64,000 nucleotides of DNA from JAJAZB01 sp964244295 (GCA_964244295.1 CAXTIG010000019.1:44410-108409); one strand, 5' to 3'. Positions 30,315 through 38,879 are shown, numbered from the stretch's first letter. Notes: generated from the sequence alone by a model not told the origin. Numbers and translations: made by a program.

Positions 30315-31517
30315 TCACCGAACGTAGTATTTCAGGCCCACGCCTACGTTGGAACCAATCACCCAGGTTGGAGAGAATGAAAAGGAATTATTTCGTGCTT
30401 CGCCGCGAACGGTTGACGAAACCGGGGTGCGGCTGGTTTGCAGATTCAAGCCCACGAATCCCGTGGTGGCTTCGACCGCAAAGCGCCGCCCGAGGAAGTA
30501 GGTAATCCCAGGGCGAATGCCCGCTTGAAAAGAGAAGGTGCGGCTCCGGCTGGTGATGGGGGCACCCGTCGCGGTGATAGTTGGAAATTCAGCCACTCCA
30601 AAACCGGTGGCAACGCTACTTTCCAGGAAAACACCCACCTTCGGGCCTAACATCGCATAATTGCGCATGAACGGCTGTAAGCTCACCGACCAGGAACGCT
30701 GGGAAGGAACAGGATTCACCGTGTTGTACTTGGCACTCGCAAAAGTACCCCCCACAGTCAATCCTAAGGCGACGTTGTCGCGCACGAACCAGCCAATCTG
30801 GGGTTGCAGGCTGAGGGAAGTCGAACGAAAGGTTTGGGTGGAACCGACGAGTTCCGAACCGCTGCCACCGAGTCCAAAACTTCCCCCTAACAAGCGGGTT
30901 CCCCGAACCAGGGCATTTTCGGTAGTGGGCGTACGGGCACTGGGATTGGCACCCGTGTAAAAGGCCACGCTCAGGCCCAACGTGTTGGCGTTAAGGTTCG
31001 CTCCGAGGTTGAACGTATACCCTCGATTGGCGTCGTTTTGAATGCGATTTCCCACCAACGAAAGCAAGCCGGTGGTGGCTTCGATGGATAACCGCTTGTG
31101 CGCAAAGTACACCAAACCCAGGCCCGCGTTGAGACCAAAACGAGGTTGACTGAAGCCAAACTCACCAGGTGTGCGGTAAAAAACTTCACCCTGCAAAAAA
31201 CCACTGAACCGTTCGCCCAGTGGTTGGTAGTAGCGCACGAACGGGCGAACGGAAAAGCCCGCGTCGTTGCTGCTCTGCCATTGCTGGCCCAATCCCAGCC
31301 CCAGGGCCAGGTTGTCTTTCACGAAAAAACCAGCGCGCGCGCCGAGATTGACGTTGCTGCTCACCTGGCTGCTGATGCCATTGGAGTTAACTTGGTCCCG
31401 GGTCGTCTTCGAAAAGTCGAAAGCGAACGAATAGAACGCTTTTCCTTTCTGAGTTTGACCAAAAGCAGAACAACAAACGGCGGTCAGCACCGTGGCGGTC
31501 AGTACGATTTTGTTCAT
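30315..31517 (-). CDS. Outer membrane beta-barrel protein made of two homologous halves
   Basis: 400 residues with a signal peptide (cleavage near SAFGQ) and beta-strand pattern throughout. Two halves align: FFVKDNLALGLGLG ... HKRLSIEATTGLLSL (about residues 60-165) and WFVRDNVALGLTVGG ... GRRFAVEATTGFVGL (about 250-370), each similar to a small 8-strand OmpA/OmpW-like barrel. This suggests an internal duplication giving either two barrels or one larger barrel. It ends VGVGLKYYVR, an acceptable barrel end. Function is unknown. Confidence 0.75.
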   Translation of the reverse strand: MNKIVLTATVLTAVCCSAFGQTQKGKAFYSFAFDFSKTTRDQVNSNGISSQVSSNVNLGARAGFFVKDNLALGLGLGQQWQSSNDAGFSVRPFVRYYQPLGERFSGFLQGEVFYRTPGEFGFSQPRFGLNAGLGLVYFAHKRLSIEATTGLLSLVGNRIQNDANRGYTFNLGANLNANTLGLSVAFYTGANPSARTPTTENALVRGTRLLGGSFGLGGSGSELVGSTQTFRSTSLSLQPQIGWFVRDNVALGLTVGGTFASAKYNTVNPVPSQRSWSVSLQPFMRNYAMLGPKVGVFLESSVATGFGVAEFPTITATGAPITSRSRTFSFQAGIRPGITYFLGRRFAVEATTGFVGLNLQTSRTPVSSTVRGEARNNSFSFSPTWVIGSNVGVGLKYYVR

Positions 31518-31638
31518 AAAAATGGAAGGAGAAAGTTAAGGCGGCAAACTACGCCGCAACGTATTCCCTCCGCTGACCGCCCGTTCGGGTTTTAACAAGT
31601 TTTCACATTTTTGAAAACGCCCAACCTATTTTTGCCCC

Positions 31639-32268
31639 GTGAGCAAAAAGCAGAAATTTTACGTAGTCTGGCAGGGGCGGCGGCCCGGCATTTTCGACCG
31701 CTGGGACGAGGCCGAGGTGCAGGTAAAAGACTTCGCCGGGGCGCGATTTAAAAGCTACGAAAGCCTCGCCGAAGCCACCGAAGCCTACCGGCAGGGAGCG
31801 CCAAAATTCAGCCGCAAGCCTGCACTACCCGCCGCCAGCGGCAAACTTCCGCTGGTGGGCAAGCCCATTCCCGACAGTTTTTCGGTCGATGCCGCCTGCT
31901 CCGGCAACCCCGGCGTGTTGGAATACCAGGGCGTGGAAACGGCGACGAAGCGGGTCATTTTCAGCATGGGGCCGTTTCCCGAAGGCACCATCAACCTGGG
32001 TGAATTCCTGGCCATCGTCCACGCGCTGGCCCTGCTCAAACGCCACGACAACCCGCTGCCGATTTACTCCGATTCGCGCACGGCGATTAGTTGGGTGAAA
32101 AAGAAGGCAGTAAAAACCAACCTAACCCGCACGGCCCGTACCGCCGAACTTTTCGCCCTCGTGGACCGGGCGGTGGCTTGGTTGCAAAACAACACCTACC
32201 CCAACAAAATCCTGAAGTGGGAAACCGAGCAATGGGGGGAGAATCCGGCGGATTATGGCAGAAAGTAG
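31639..32268 (+). CDS. rnhA: Ribonuclease H with N-terminal viroplasmin domain
   Basis: GTG start; 209 residues. Residues 5-50 (KFYVVWQGRRPGIFDRWDE) are a viroplasmin/RNase H1 N-terminal hybrid-binding domain, followed by an RNase HI domain with the four acidic residues in FSVDAACSGNPG, LGEFLAIVHAL, YSDSRTA and the C-terminal NPADYGRK. It removes RNA from RNA-DNA hybrids during replication. A TATTTTTG box ends only 4 bp before the GTG, so its transcript may be nearly leaderless. Confidence 0.88.
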   Translation: MSKKQKFYVVWQGRRPGIFDRWDEAEVQVKDFAGARFKSYESLAEATEAYRQGAPKFSRKPALPAASGKLPLVGKPIPDSFSVDAACSGNPGVLEYQGVETATKRVIFSMGPFPEGTINLGEFLAIVHALALLKRHDNPLPIYSDSRTAISWVKKKAVKTNLTRTARTAELFALVDRAVAWLQNNTYPNKILKWETEQWGENPADYGRK

Positions 32269-32274
32269 TCGGTG

Positions 32275-32307
32275 AACTTTGGCAAAGTTTAAAACTTTGC
32301 CAAAGTT
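32275..32307. repeat. 33-bp palindrome (AACTTTGGCAAAGTT doublet)
   Basis: AACTTTGGCAAAGTTT joined to AAAACTTTGCCAAAGTT; like the AACTTCCGGGAAGTT doublets at 16859 and 40232, it is a palindrome built from two smaller palindromes with TTTAAAA in the middle. It fills the 44-bp gap between rnhA and the methyltransferase. Confidence 0.88.
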
Positions 32308-32312
32308 GGGGC

Positions 32313-33044
32313 GTGGCAAATCCTTATTTTCATTTCAAACGCTTCACCGTTCATCAGTCGGGCGCGGCGATGAAAGTCAGCACGGAGGCTTGCCTGCTGG
32401 GAGCCTGGGCACCGGTTGAAAACGCCCGGCGAATCCTCGACATTGGCGCGGGCACCGGCTTGCTGACTTTGATACTGGCCCAGCGCCAGCCCGAGGCCGT
32501 GCTCGATGCCGTCGAAATCGACGAAGCCGCCGCCCGGCAGGCTGCCGAAAATGCCGCCGCCAGCCCCTTCGCCGACCGGATTCGGGTTTTCCACCACGCC
32601 ATTCAGGAATTTCCCCAATCCGCAATCGCCGCTCCGCCATCCGAATTCGTTTACGACTTAATCGTCAGCAATCCACCTTTCTACCAACGGAGTCTGTACG
32701 CCTCCGAAGCGGCCCGCAGCCGGGCGCTGCACGCCAGTACGCTGAATTTTGAGGACTTGCTAAACGCCGTGGAGCGGCTGCTTGCTCCAACCGGCCGGTT
32801 CGTGGTCTTGCTGCCCCCGCACGAAACCGGCCAACTGCTGGGGAAAGCCGCTGAAAGGGGCTTACTTTTGCGAAAACAACTGCACGTTTTTTCCCGAACG
32901 GGCGGGCGGCTGTTCCGGCAGGTTTCCGTGCTGGGCCGAACCGTTGAAACGGTTGAACACGAAACCCTTTCGATTCAGGATTCTGAGGGAAATTACTCGC
33001 CAGAATACGTGGCTTTGTTGAAGGAGTTTTATTTGAAGTTTTGA
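32313..33044 (+). CDS. trmN6: tRNA1(Val) (adenine37-N6)-methyltransferase
   Basis: The GTG at 32313 gives 243 residues starting VANPYFHFKRFTVHQ, matching the YfiC/TrmN6 start S/N-P-F-x-F-K-x-F-x-V; the longer frame to 32091 overlaps rnhA and is rejected. SAM motifs are ILDIGAGTGLLTL and VEIDEAAARQA; the adenine-N6 motif NPPF is present in DLIVSNPPFYQ. It methylates A37 of tRNA1(Val). It follows rnhA with the same strand and a 44-bp palindromic gap. Confidence 0.88.
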   Translation: MANPYFHFKRFTVHQSGAAMKVSTEACLLGAWAPVENARRILDIGAGTGLLTLILAQRQPEAVLDAVEIDEAAARQAAENAAASPFADRIRVFHHAIQEFPQSAIAAPPSEFVYDLIVSNPPFYQRSLYASEAARSRALHASTLNFEDLLNAVERLLAPTGRFVVLLPPHETGQLLGKAAERGLLLRKQLHVFSRTGGRLFRQVSVLGRTVETVEHETLSIQDSEGNYSPEYVALLKEFYLKF

Positions 33045-33056
33045 AAAAAACCACCG

Positions 33057-33199
33057 CGTCATTGCGAGGAAGGAGCGCAGCGACTGACGAAGCAATCCCC
33101 TCCCGGAGACCAAAATAGCTCAGGGCAAGTGCTTGGTTTTGCTATCTTGGTCTCTGGGAGGGGATTGCTTCGTCGTCGTTCCTCCTCCTCGCAATGACG
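33057..33199. repeat. 143-bp inverted repeat, short form of the GTCATTGCGAG class (copy C)
   Basis: The outer CGTCATTGCGAGGA and inner GAAGCAATCCCCTCCC pair with the matching right halves, but arms 1 and 3 of the cloverleaf copies are missing. It separates the trmN6 and glycosyltransferase genes. Confidence 0.9.
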
Positions 33200-33210
33200 T
33201 GCTTCCTGAA

Positions 33211-34200
33211 ATGTCACCCACCCCGCTCCAAATTTCCGTCGTCGTGCCGCTCTTCAACGAGGAAGAGTCGCTGCCCGAACTCGCCTCCTGGATTCAGCGG
33301 GTGATGGATCAGCACGGCTATTCCTACGAAATTCTGTTCATCGACGACGGCTCGACGGACACCTCCTGGGACGTGATTCAGAACCTCGCCACGCTCAACC
33401 CCGCCGTGCGGGGGCTGCGCTTCAGCCGGAATTACGGCAAGTCGGCGGCGCTGCACACGGGTTTTCAAGCCGCCCGGGGCGGGGTCATCATCACGATGGA
33501 CGCCGACTTACAGGACAGCCCCGACGAAATTCACGAACTGTACCGGATGATCACCCTGGAGCAGTTCGACCTCGTGTCGGGCTGGAAAAAAGTGCGCTAC
33601 GACCCGCCTTCCAAAACCATCCCGACGAAGCTCTTCAACGCCGCCGCCCGCTGGATTTCGGGCATTCCGCTCCATGATTTCAACTGCGGGCTGAAAGCCT
33701 ACCGCCGCCCCGTGGCCCGCAGCCTGCGCGTGTACGGCGAACTGCACCGCTGGCTGCCCGTGCTGGCAAAGTGGAACGGCTTCGTGCGCATCGGCGAGAA
33801 GGTAGTCCAGCACCGCAAACGCCAGTACGGCCACACCAAATTCGGTCTGGAGCGTTTCCTGTACGGCTTTTTGGATTTGCTCACCATCTCGTTCGTCAAC
33901 CGCTTCGGCAAGCGGCCCATGCACCTGTTCGGGGCCTTCGGGGTGCTGTCGTTTTTCGTGGGAACGCTGATGACGCTCTGGTTGGCGGGCGATAAAATTT
34001 ACAGCATTTACACCCACCAGAAATTCCGCAACCTCACCGACGACCCCAAGTTTTTCCTCGCCCTGACGGCCATCCTCATCGGGGTGCAACTCTTCGTGGC
34101 GGGTTTCATCGGCGAACTCCTCACCACCAATTCCGAGCGCACCACCGAGTACCAGGTGCGGGAAAAAATCGGCTTTGAGCAAGCAATTTCATCGAATTAA
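33211..34200 (+). CDS. Family 2 glycosyltransferase (dolichol-phosphate mannose synthase / GtrB-like)
   Basis: From the ATG at 33211 (MSPTPLQISVVVPLFNEEES) there are 329 residues: a cytoplasmic GT-A domain with IDDGSTDTSW, MDADLQDSPDEI (the DxD metal site) and RKRQYGHTKFG, followed by two C-terminal membrane helices (about residues 235-262 and 280-308), as in GtrB/DPM1-like enzymes. These attach a sugar to polyprenyl phosphate for transfer to envelope polymers. The sugar and final target are not predictable. The ATG lies 12 bp after repeat copy C. Confidence 0.88.
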   Translation: MSPTPLQISVVVPLFNEEESLPELASWIQRVMDQHGYSYEILFIDDGSTDTSWDVIQNLATLNPAVRGLRFSRNYGKSAALHTGFQAARGGVIITMDADLQDSPDEIHELYRMITLEQFDLVSGWKKVRYDPPSKTIPTKLFNAAARWISGIPLHDFNCGLKAYRRPVARSLRVYGELHRWLPVLAKWNGFVRIGEKVVQHRKRQYGHTKFGLERFLYGFLDLLTISFVNRFGKRPMHLFGAFGVLSFFVGTLMTLWLAGDKIYSIYTHQKFRNLTDDPKFFLALTAILIGVQLFVAGFIGELLTTNSERTTEYQVREKIGFEQAISSN

Positions 34201-34213
34201 CCACTTTCTTCCC

Positions 34214-34307
34214 CTGTCATCCTGAGCTTGCGAAGGACCTTTCGCGGTTGTCATTAAACCGGTTGGAAGGCCAGCACGAAAGGTCCTTCGCAAGCTCAGG
34301 ATGACAG
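34214..34307. repeat. 94-bp inverted repeat, GTCATCC class
   Basis: Arms of about 32 bp starting CTGTCATCCTGAGCTTGCG pair perfectly around a loop of about 30 bp. It sits between two same-strand genes, 15 bp before the pyrophosphatase start. Confidence 0.92.
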
Positions 34308-34322
34308 TTTCAACCCCAACCC

Positions 34323-34949
34323 ATGCGTTATTCTTTCCAAAAAGCCCACCCCTGGCACGGCGTGCCCATCGGCGAAAATGCCCCCAACATCGTCACCGCC
34401 TTCATCGAAATGGTGCCCACCGACACGGTGAAGTACGAAATCGACAAGGAAACGGGCTACCTGAAAATCGACCGGCCCCAGTTGTTTTCCAGCGTGATTC
34501 CCTGCCTGTATGGCTTCGTACCGCAGACCTACTGCGGCGAGCAAATCGCCCGATTTGCCACCGAGCAATCGGGCAAACCCGTACCCGAAGGCGACGGCGA
34601 CCCGCTCGACATCTGCGTGTTGACCGAGAAGGAAATTCCCCACGGCGACATCATCCTCCAGGCCATTCCCATCGGCGGCATCCGGCTCATCGACAAGGGC
34701 GAGGCCGACGACAAAATCATCGCCGTGCTCAAATCCGACGCCCTCCACGGCACCTGGCAGGACATCACCGACTGCCCCGAACCCGTGCTCAAGCGCCTGA
34801 TGCACTATTTTTTGACCTACAAAAACATTCCCGGCGAAGTGCAGATTCACGTAGAAATCAATGAAGTCTACGGCCGGGCCGTGGCGCAGGAAGTCATCCG
34901 CAAAAGCCGTGAAGACTACCGAAATCTGATTGCCCTGCCCGCGATTTAA
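34323..34949 (+). CDS. ppa: Inorganic pyrophosphatase
   Basis: 208 residues, family I pyrophosphatase. Metal and catalytic residues are in EGDGDPLDICVLTE, with KYEIDKETGYLKIDR, YGFVPQTYCGE and the later KIIAVLKSDALH also conserved. It hydrolyses pyrophosphate to drive biosynthetic reactions. It starts 15 bp after a hairpin and is followed by a weak inverted repeat and a strong terminator at 35070-35098. Confidence 0.95.
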   Translation: MRYSFQKAHPWHGVPIGENAPNIVTAFIEMVPTDTVKYEIDKETGYLKIDRPQLFSSVIPCLYGFVPQTYCGEQIARFATEQSGKPVPEGDGDPLDICVLTEKEIPHGDIILQAIPIGGIRLIDKGEADDKIIAVLKSDALHGTWQDITDCPEPVLKRLMHYFLTYKNIPGEVQIHVEINEVYGRAVAQEVIRKSREDYRNLIALPAI

Positions 34950-34950
34950 G

Positions 34951-35022
34951 TTGTTGAGTTTTGAATTGTTGGATTGTTGATGCCCGCCTGTTCCAACAAT
35001 TCAACAATTCAAAATGCAACAA
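34951..35022. repeat. Imperfect inverted repeat of TTGTTGAAT units
   Basis: The arms GTTGAGTTTTGAATTGTTGG and CAACAATTCAACAATTCAAA are complementary with several mismatches, each built of repeated AATTGTTG units. Confidence 0.7.
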
Positions 35023-35069
35023 TTCCTTCCCGCCCGTCCGCCCAATCAGAACGCTTATCCTAAAACCAA

Positions 35070-35098
35070 CGCCGGGGCCGAACGCCCCGGCGTATTTT
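35070..35098 (+). terminator. Rho-independent terminator after ppa
   Basis: CGCCGGGGC pairs with GCCCCGGCG around a 5-base loop and is followed by TATTTTT. Confidence 0.88.
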
Positions 35099-35196
35099 TG
35101 GTTAACACCCTTGCTGGTGAGAGGTGAATGGTGAGATGTGAAATCCTCTCCCTTCTCACCGTTTACTTCTCCCGCTAAAAAACCAAAACCAAGCTC

Positions 35197-36954
35197 ATGT
35201 TGCAGTTCTTCAAGTACGTGCTGGCTACCATTGTCGGCATTATTTTGCTCCAAATTATCGCCTTGCTGCTGTTTTTTGGCATCGCCGGGGCGCTCTCGTC
35301 CGACGACAAAGTGGAGGTGGCCGACAATTCGGTCCTGAAACTCGACCTCGACAAAGTCGTGGTGGACCAGGCCCCCCAGGACAACCCATTCGCCGAGTTG
35401 GGCGGACCGTTCAGCGAAACCCAGCCAGTTGGGCTGATGCAGGTCAAAAAAGCCCTCGCCAACGCCAAACTCGATCCACACATCAAGGGCGTGTACCTCC
35501 AGGCGGGCTACCCGCAGGCCGGTTGGGCCACGGTGGAAGAGTTGCGCAAGGCCCTGCTCGATTTTCGTAAATCAGGCAAATTCGTGTACACCTACGGCGA
35601 GGTGCTTTCCGAAAAAGGCTTTTACCTCAGCAGCGCCAGTGATCGCAACTACCTCAATCCCGCCGGGGGCATTGAGTTCAACGGCATCAGCGCCGAATAC
35701 CAGTTTTTTAAGGGTGCCCTCGATAAGCTCGAAATCAAGCCGCTCATTTTCCGCGTGGGTACCTACAAAAGCGCCGTGGAGCCGTATTTCCGCACCGACA
35801 TGAGCGAGGAAAACAAGGCCCAAACCCGCTCCTTCCTCGGTTCCATTCATGGTTTTGTACTGGGCAACATCGCCAAAAGCCGGAACCTGACGGTGCCCCG
35901 CCTGACGGCCCTCAAGGATTCGCTGCTCGTGCAAACGCCCCAGCAGGCGCTCAAGTACGGCCTCATCACCCACGTGGGCTACTACGACGAGTTTGAAAGC
36001 GATTTGAAAAAAACGCTGAAATTCAACGACGCCGACAAGAAAATCGAGTTCATCACCCTTTCCAAATACGAAAAAGCGGAGGACTACGTGAAGGACAGCG
36101 ACAGCGAAAACCGCGTGGCGGTGCTCTTCACGGCGGGCGACATCGTCAGCGGCAAGGGCGGCGACGGGCAAATCGGTTCCGACAAAATCGCCGCTGAACT
36201 CCGCAAGTTGCGGAAAGACAAAAAAGTAAAAGCCGTGGTGCTCCGCATCGACTCGCCCGGCGGCAGCGCCCTGGCCTCGGACGTGATTTGGCGGGAAGTC
36301 ATCAAAACGAAGGAAGTGAAACCCATCATCGCCTCGATGGGCGACTACGCCGCCTCGGGCGGGTACTACATGGCGATGGGCGCGACCAAAATCGTGGCCG
36401 AACCCACCACCATCACCGGCTCCATCGGGATTTTTGGGGTGTTGTTCAACTTCGACAATTTATTGAAAAACAAACTCGGCATCACCTCCGACCGCGTCGG
36501 CACCAACGCCCACTCCGACTGGCCGAGCGTGACGCGCGAGATGACCGAGTTCGAGAAAAACATTATCCAGCAACAGGTCAACCGGGGCTACGAACTCTTC
36601 ACGAGCAAAGCCGCTCAGGGCCGGAAAATGCCCATCGAAAAACTAAAAGCCCTGGCCGGTGGCCGGGTCTGGACGGGAGCCGAAGCCAAACAAAACGGCC
36701 TCGTGGACGCGCTCGGTGGCTTGGAAGACGCCGTGAAACTCGCCGCCCAGGAAGCCAAACTGAAAGACTACCGGGTGCGCTACCCCGCCCGCAAAACCTT
36801 CTGGCAGGAATTCATGAGCAACGCCGACGACGAACTGGAGACCCGCTCGATGAAAGCCCAGTTCGGCGACCTGGCCCCCTACGTGAAGCAGTTTCAAAAA
36901 CTGAAAACGATGGAAGGCTTGCAGGCGCGGATGCCTTTGCTGGAAGTCAATTAA
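35197..36954 (+). CDS. sppA: Signal peptide peptidase SppA, long form
   Basis: 585 residues with an N-terminal membrane helix (about residues 9-32) and two S49 protease domains, the layout of the E. coli 67-kDa SppA. The catalytic pair is Lys191 in FRVGTYKSAVEP from the first domain and Ser387 in GDYAASGGYYMA from the second. It degrades cleaved signal peptides in the membrane. The leader between the ppa terminator and the ATG is about 95 bp. Confidence 0.93.
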   Translation: MLQFFKYVLATIVGIILLQIIALLLFFGIAGALSSDDKVEVADNSVLKLDLDKVVVDQAPQDNPFAELGGPFSETQPVGLMQVKKALANAKLDPHIKGVYLQAGYPQAGWATVEELRKALLDFRKSGKFVYTYGEVLSEKGFYLSSASDRNYLNPAGGIEFNGISAEYQFFKGALDKLEIKPLIFRVGTYKSAVEPYFRTDMSEENKAQTRSFLGSIHGFVLGNIAKSRNLTVPRLTALKDSLLVQTPQQALKYGLITHVGYYDEFESDLKKTLKFNDADKKIEFITLSKYEKAEDYVKDSDSENRVAVLFTAGDIVSGKGGDGQIGSDKIAAELRKLRKDKKVKAVVLRIDSPGGSALASDVIWREVIKTKEVKPIIASMGDYAASGGYYMAMGATKIVAEPTTITGSIGIFGVLFNFDNLLKNKLGITSDRVGTNAHSDWPSVTREMTEFEKNIIQQQVNRGYELFTSKAAQGRKMPIEKLKALAGGRVWTGAEAKQNGLVDALGGLEDAVKLAAQEAKLKDYRVRYPARKTFWQEFMSNADDELETRSMKAQFGDLAPYVKQFQKLKTMEGLQARMPLLEVN

Positions 36955-37038
36955 CCCAACTCGACCCTCGTTGCTTTTATGGAAATTCGACCCCATTTTT
37001 GTGAGAGATTCCTTTTAATCTAACATCTCAAACGCACC

Positions 37039-37239
37039 ATGAAAACAATGGAATTAGTGAGTATTCTCGCCACCGTGGTGTCTTTGTCGGTTGCACTTAT
37101 CACGACTATCCGAATGTACCGGGCTAACAAAGAGTCGAACAAATTTAAAGTCACTCGGAAAGACACCGGCAAATCCGTTGTCATCTCCCGTTACCCAGAC
37201 CAGTTCGAAGGCCAGAAATTGCTTGAACTGGTTAAATAA
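37039..37239 (+). CDS. Small membrane-anchored protein, 66 residues
   Basis: One N-terminal membrane helix (residues 5-24) followed by a soluble part FKVTRKDTGKSVVISRY ending in EGQKLLELVK. This anchor plus short beta-hairpin and helix resembles effector-associated constant components (EACC1), a weak impression only. It overlaps the next gene by one base and is probably co-translated. Confidence 0.5.
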   Translation: MKTMELVSILATVVSLSVALITTIRMYRANKESNKFKVTRKDTGKSVVISRYPDQFEGQKLLELVK

Positions 37240-37604
37240 TGGGCGATGCAAAACCAGGGGAAAGTGGCAGCGGAGTGCGTTCGAGTACGCTGGAAATCAG
37301 CCTGAGTTCGGCAATCATCGCCATCGCCGGTCAAATTCCCGACGGGTTGTGGCGGCAGATCGTTTCCATTCTGGCCCCGCCTCTGGGATACGGAATTGCG
37401 TTCCTGATTCGGCTTGGGTTTGAGCAGTACAAACACCGTCGTCTGGTCAAAGGCATCAACATGCTGATTGCCGACTTACAGCGGGAAATTAACCAACCAA
37501 GTACCAGTCCAGCCCGAAAACGGGAGTTGCAAAAGGAAGTGGATGAGTTAAGAAAACTTCTACAGAAACGCCTGATCGATAATCTGGAAATTGACATTGA
37601 ATAG
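37239..37604 (+). CDS. Hypothetical membrane protein with C-terminal coiled coil
   Basis: 121 residues: hydrophobic segments about residues 20-32 and 42-58 and a C-terminal coiled coil (about 72-115; QREINQPSTSPARKRELQKE). No family is recognised. It starts at the last base of the preceding small gene and ends 5 bp before the terminator at 37609-37640, so the two genes form a unit, possibly a membrane sensor or effector pair. Confidence 0.5.
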   Translation: MGDAKPGESGSGVRSSTLEISLSSAIIAIAGQIPDGLWRQIVSILAPPLGYGIAFLIRLGFEQYKHRRLVKGINMLIADLQREINQPSTSPARKRELQKEVDELRKLLQKRLIDNLEIDIE

Positions 37605-38263
37605 CAAAAAAAGCCCTGGCTCGCTCCAGAGCTTTTTTTTGTAACCGGCGGGTCATCATCAGTAACCGTCCCCGCTCCCGTCGGGCGGCTGGCACAGGCT
37701 ACGTGTGCTGGTCCGTCCGGCGGTGGAGGGTCGAACGTCAGCACTTTCCAAAACTCAGACCCATCGCGGCTGGAAGCACCCTGCAACCCAAAGCCGTTTT
37801 CAAAAAACAACGAAACCAACTCGCTCTCCGAAAAAAGCCGCCGCCCGCAACCCTCGTGAACTTCCCCCGGAAACCGCGCCAGGCGCTCCTCCACGAACAA
37901 CAACCCATCCGGCTTCAGCGCCCGGCGGCATTCGGCCAGCATCGCTTCGGGTTGGGTGAATTCGTGAAGGGCGTTCAGCAGTAAAATTTTATCGAAAATC
38001 CCACCTGGCAAGCCGGTCGAGGTTTCGGTGCCCAGCACGGGCACGAAGCGGCTCTCAACCGGCTTGCCGGTTTGGGCCTCCCAAAACGAAACCGCCGCCG
38101 CGATTTCCGTTTCGTTCAGCAACTCCGGCGACGTTTCGACCAAATACACCGTCAATCCCGGCACTAACGCCCCGAAGCCCACTTCCCAAAACCCGCCGCC
38201 CACGCCGAGGCTGGCGATGGTTTCGTGGGGCTGGAGGCGGAGGGTTTGGAGGAGGTGTTGCAC
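37331..38263 (-). CDS. SAM-dependent methyltransferase whose stop codon appears lost
   Basis: Residues 1-178 form a class I methyltransferase: IASLGVGGGFWEVGF (motif I), VYLVETSPELL (motif II), ILLLNALHEFTQPEAMLAEC (motif IV) and KPDGLLFVEE. After FWKVLTFDPPP (about nucleotide 37725) the frame continues 130 codons with no protein-like character, through a terminator and antisense through the convergent 121-residue gene. One base of shift near 37700 would give a stop (TAG). So the natural C-terminus is probably near 37700. It follows the DUF433/DUF5615 pair by 6 bp and is likely in that operon. The substrate is unknown. Confidence 0.65.
   Translation of the reverse strand: MQHLLQTLRLQPHETIASLGVGGGFWEVGFGALVPGLTVYLVETSPELLNETEIAAAVSFWEAQTGKPVESRFVPVLGTETSTGLPGGIFDKILLLNALHEFTQPEAMLAECRRALKPDGLLFVEERLARFPGEVHEGCGRRLFSESELVSLFFENGFGLQGASSRDGSEFWKVLTFDPPPPDGPAHVACASRPTGAGTVTDDDPPVTKKSSGASQGFFCYSMSISRLSIRRFCRSFLNSSTSFCNSRFRAGLVLGWLISRCKSAISMLMPLTRRRCLYCSNPSRIRNAIPYPRGGARMETICRHNPSGI
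37609..37640. terminator. Bidirectional terminator
   Basis: AAAAAAGCCCTGG pairs with CCAGAGCTTTTTT (one mismatch) around a short loop; both strands end in a T run. On the minus strand it would stop the methyltransferase transcript before any stop codon is reached. Confidence 0.8.
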
Positions 38264-38269
38264 AGCGGG

Positions 38270-38623
38270 TCAGTAGGTTCGCTGGCGGATGGAGGTTTCG
38301 CCGATGACCGTAAACAAGCCTTCGAACCCGAAACCAGGCCGGGAAAGCAAGTCGATGAGATGGGTCGCGGGTTCGGTGGGGCTAAACGCCTCCCATCGAA
38401 AGTAAATAACCCCGGCGGGTGGGCGGTACCCGTGCTTATAAATTAATTCCCCGTAATCGCGGTCGAAAGTCAGGATGGTACGCCCCTGCTCCACCGCAAG
38501 TTTTATCACGTCGGCGTCTTCGATACTCGGCGCTTCTTCTCCGATAAACACCACGTCGTGGCCCGCTTCCTGAAGTAACCGAACGCTCGCGAGCGGAAAA
38601 TTTTCGTTGGCGAGCAGGTTCAT
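38270..38623 (-). CDS. DUF5615 PIN-like toxin
   Basis: 117 residues beginning MNLLANENFPLASVRLLQEAGHDVVFIGEE; the E-N-F/D-x-P and later TILTFDRDYGELIY are DUF5615 (PIN-like) signatures with likely metal-binding acids. It overlaps the DUF433 gene by one base, the standard arrangement of a DUF433 antitoxin followed by a DUF5615 toxin. It probably cleaves RNA when free. Confidence 0.85.
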   Translation of the reverse strand: MNLLANENFPLASVRLLQEAGHDVVFIGEEAPSIEDADVIKLAVEQGRTILTFDRDYGELIYKHGYRPPAGVIYFRWEAFSPTEPATHLIDLLSRPGFGFEGLFTVIGETSIRQRTY

Positions 38624-38859
38624 CAGGCGGATTTCCGGTAGTCAAACAAAAGCCCGTCCTGCAAGCATTCCTGCACGTAGGCAAACACCGCCTGCAAGTC
38701 GGCCTTGCTCAGACGCGGGTAGTTTTCGAGCAATTGTTGCTCGGTCCAGCCGTCGGCCAGTCGCCCGATTAAAAACTCGACCGACAGGCGGGTACCCCGG
38801 ATGCTCGGTTTTCCCAGCAGTACGGCCGGGTCGGAAACGATTCGTTCGCGCCAGTTCAT
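38623..38859 (-). CDS. DUF433 antitoxin
   Basis: From the ATG at 38859 (MNWRERIVSDPAVLLGKPSI) there are 78 residues with the DUF433 core LGKPSIRGTRLSVEFLI...ADGWTEQQLLENYPRL, a winged-helix-like antitoxin that autoregulates its operon. A longer frame to 38937 has no homology. Its stop overlaps the start of the DUF5615 toxin. Confidence 0.87.
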   Translation of the reverse strand: MNWRERIVSDPAVLLGKPSIRGTRLSVEFLIGRLADGWTEQQLLENYPRLSKADLQAVFAYVQECLQDGLLFDYRKSA

Positions 38860-38879
38860 GGTCGTTTTTTGACAAAAAT

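Noticed and set aside
33057..33199. Insertion sequence remnants in the GTCATTGC-type elements
   Set aside because: No transposase fragment or coding capacity is present; all copies are wholly palindromic.
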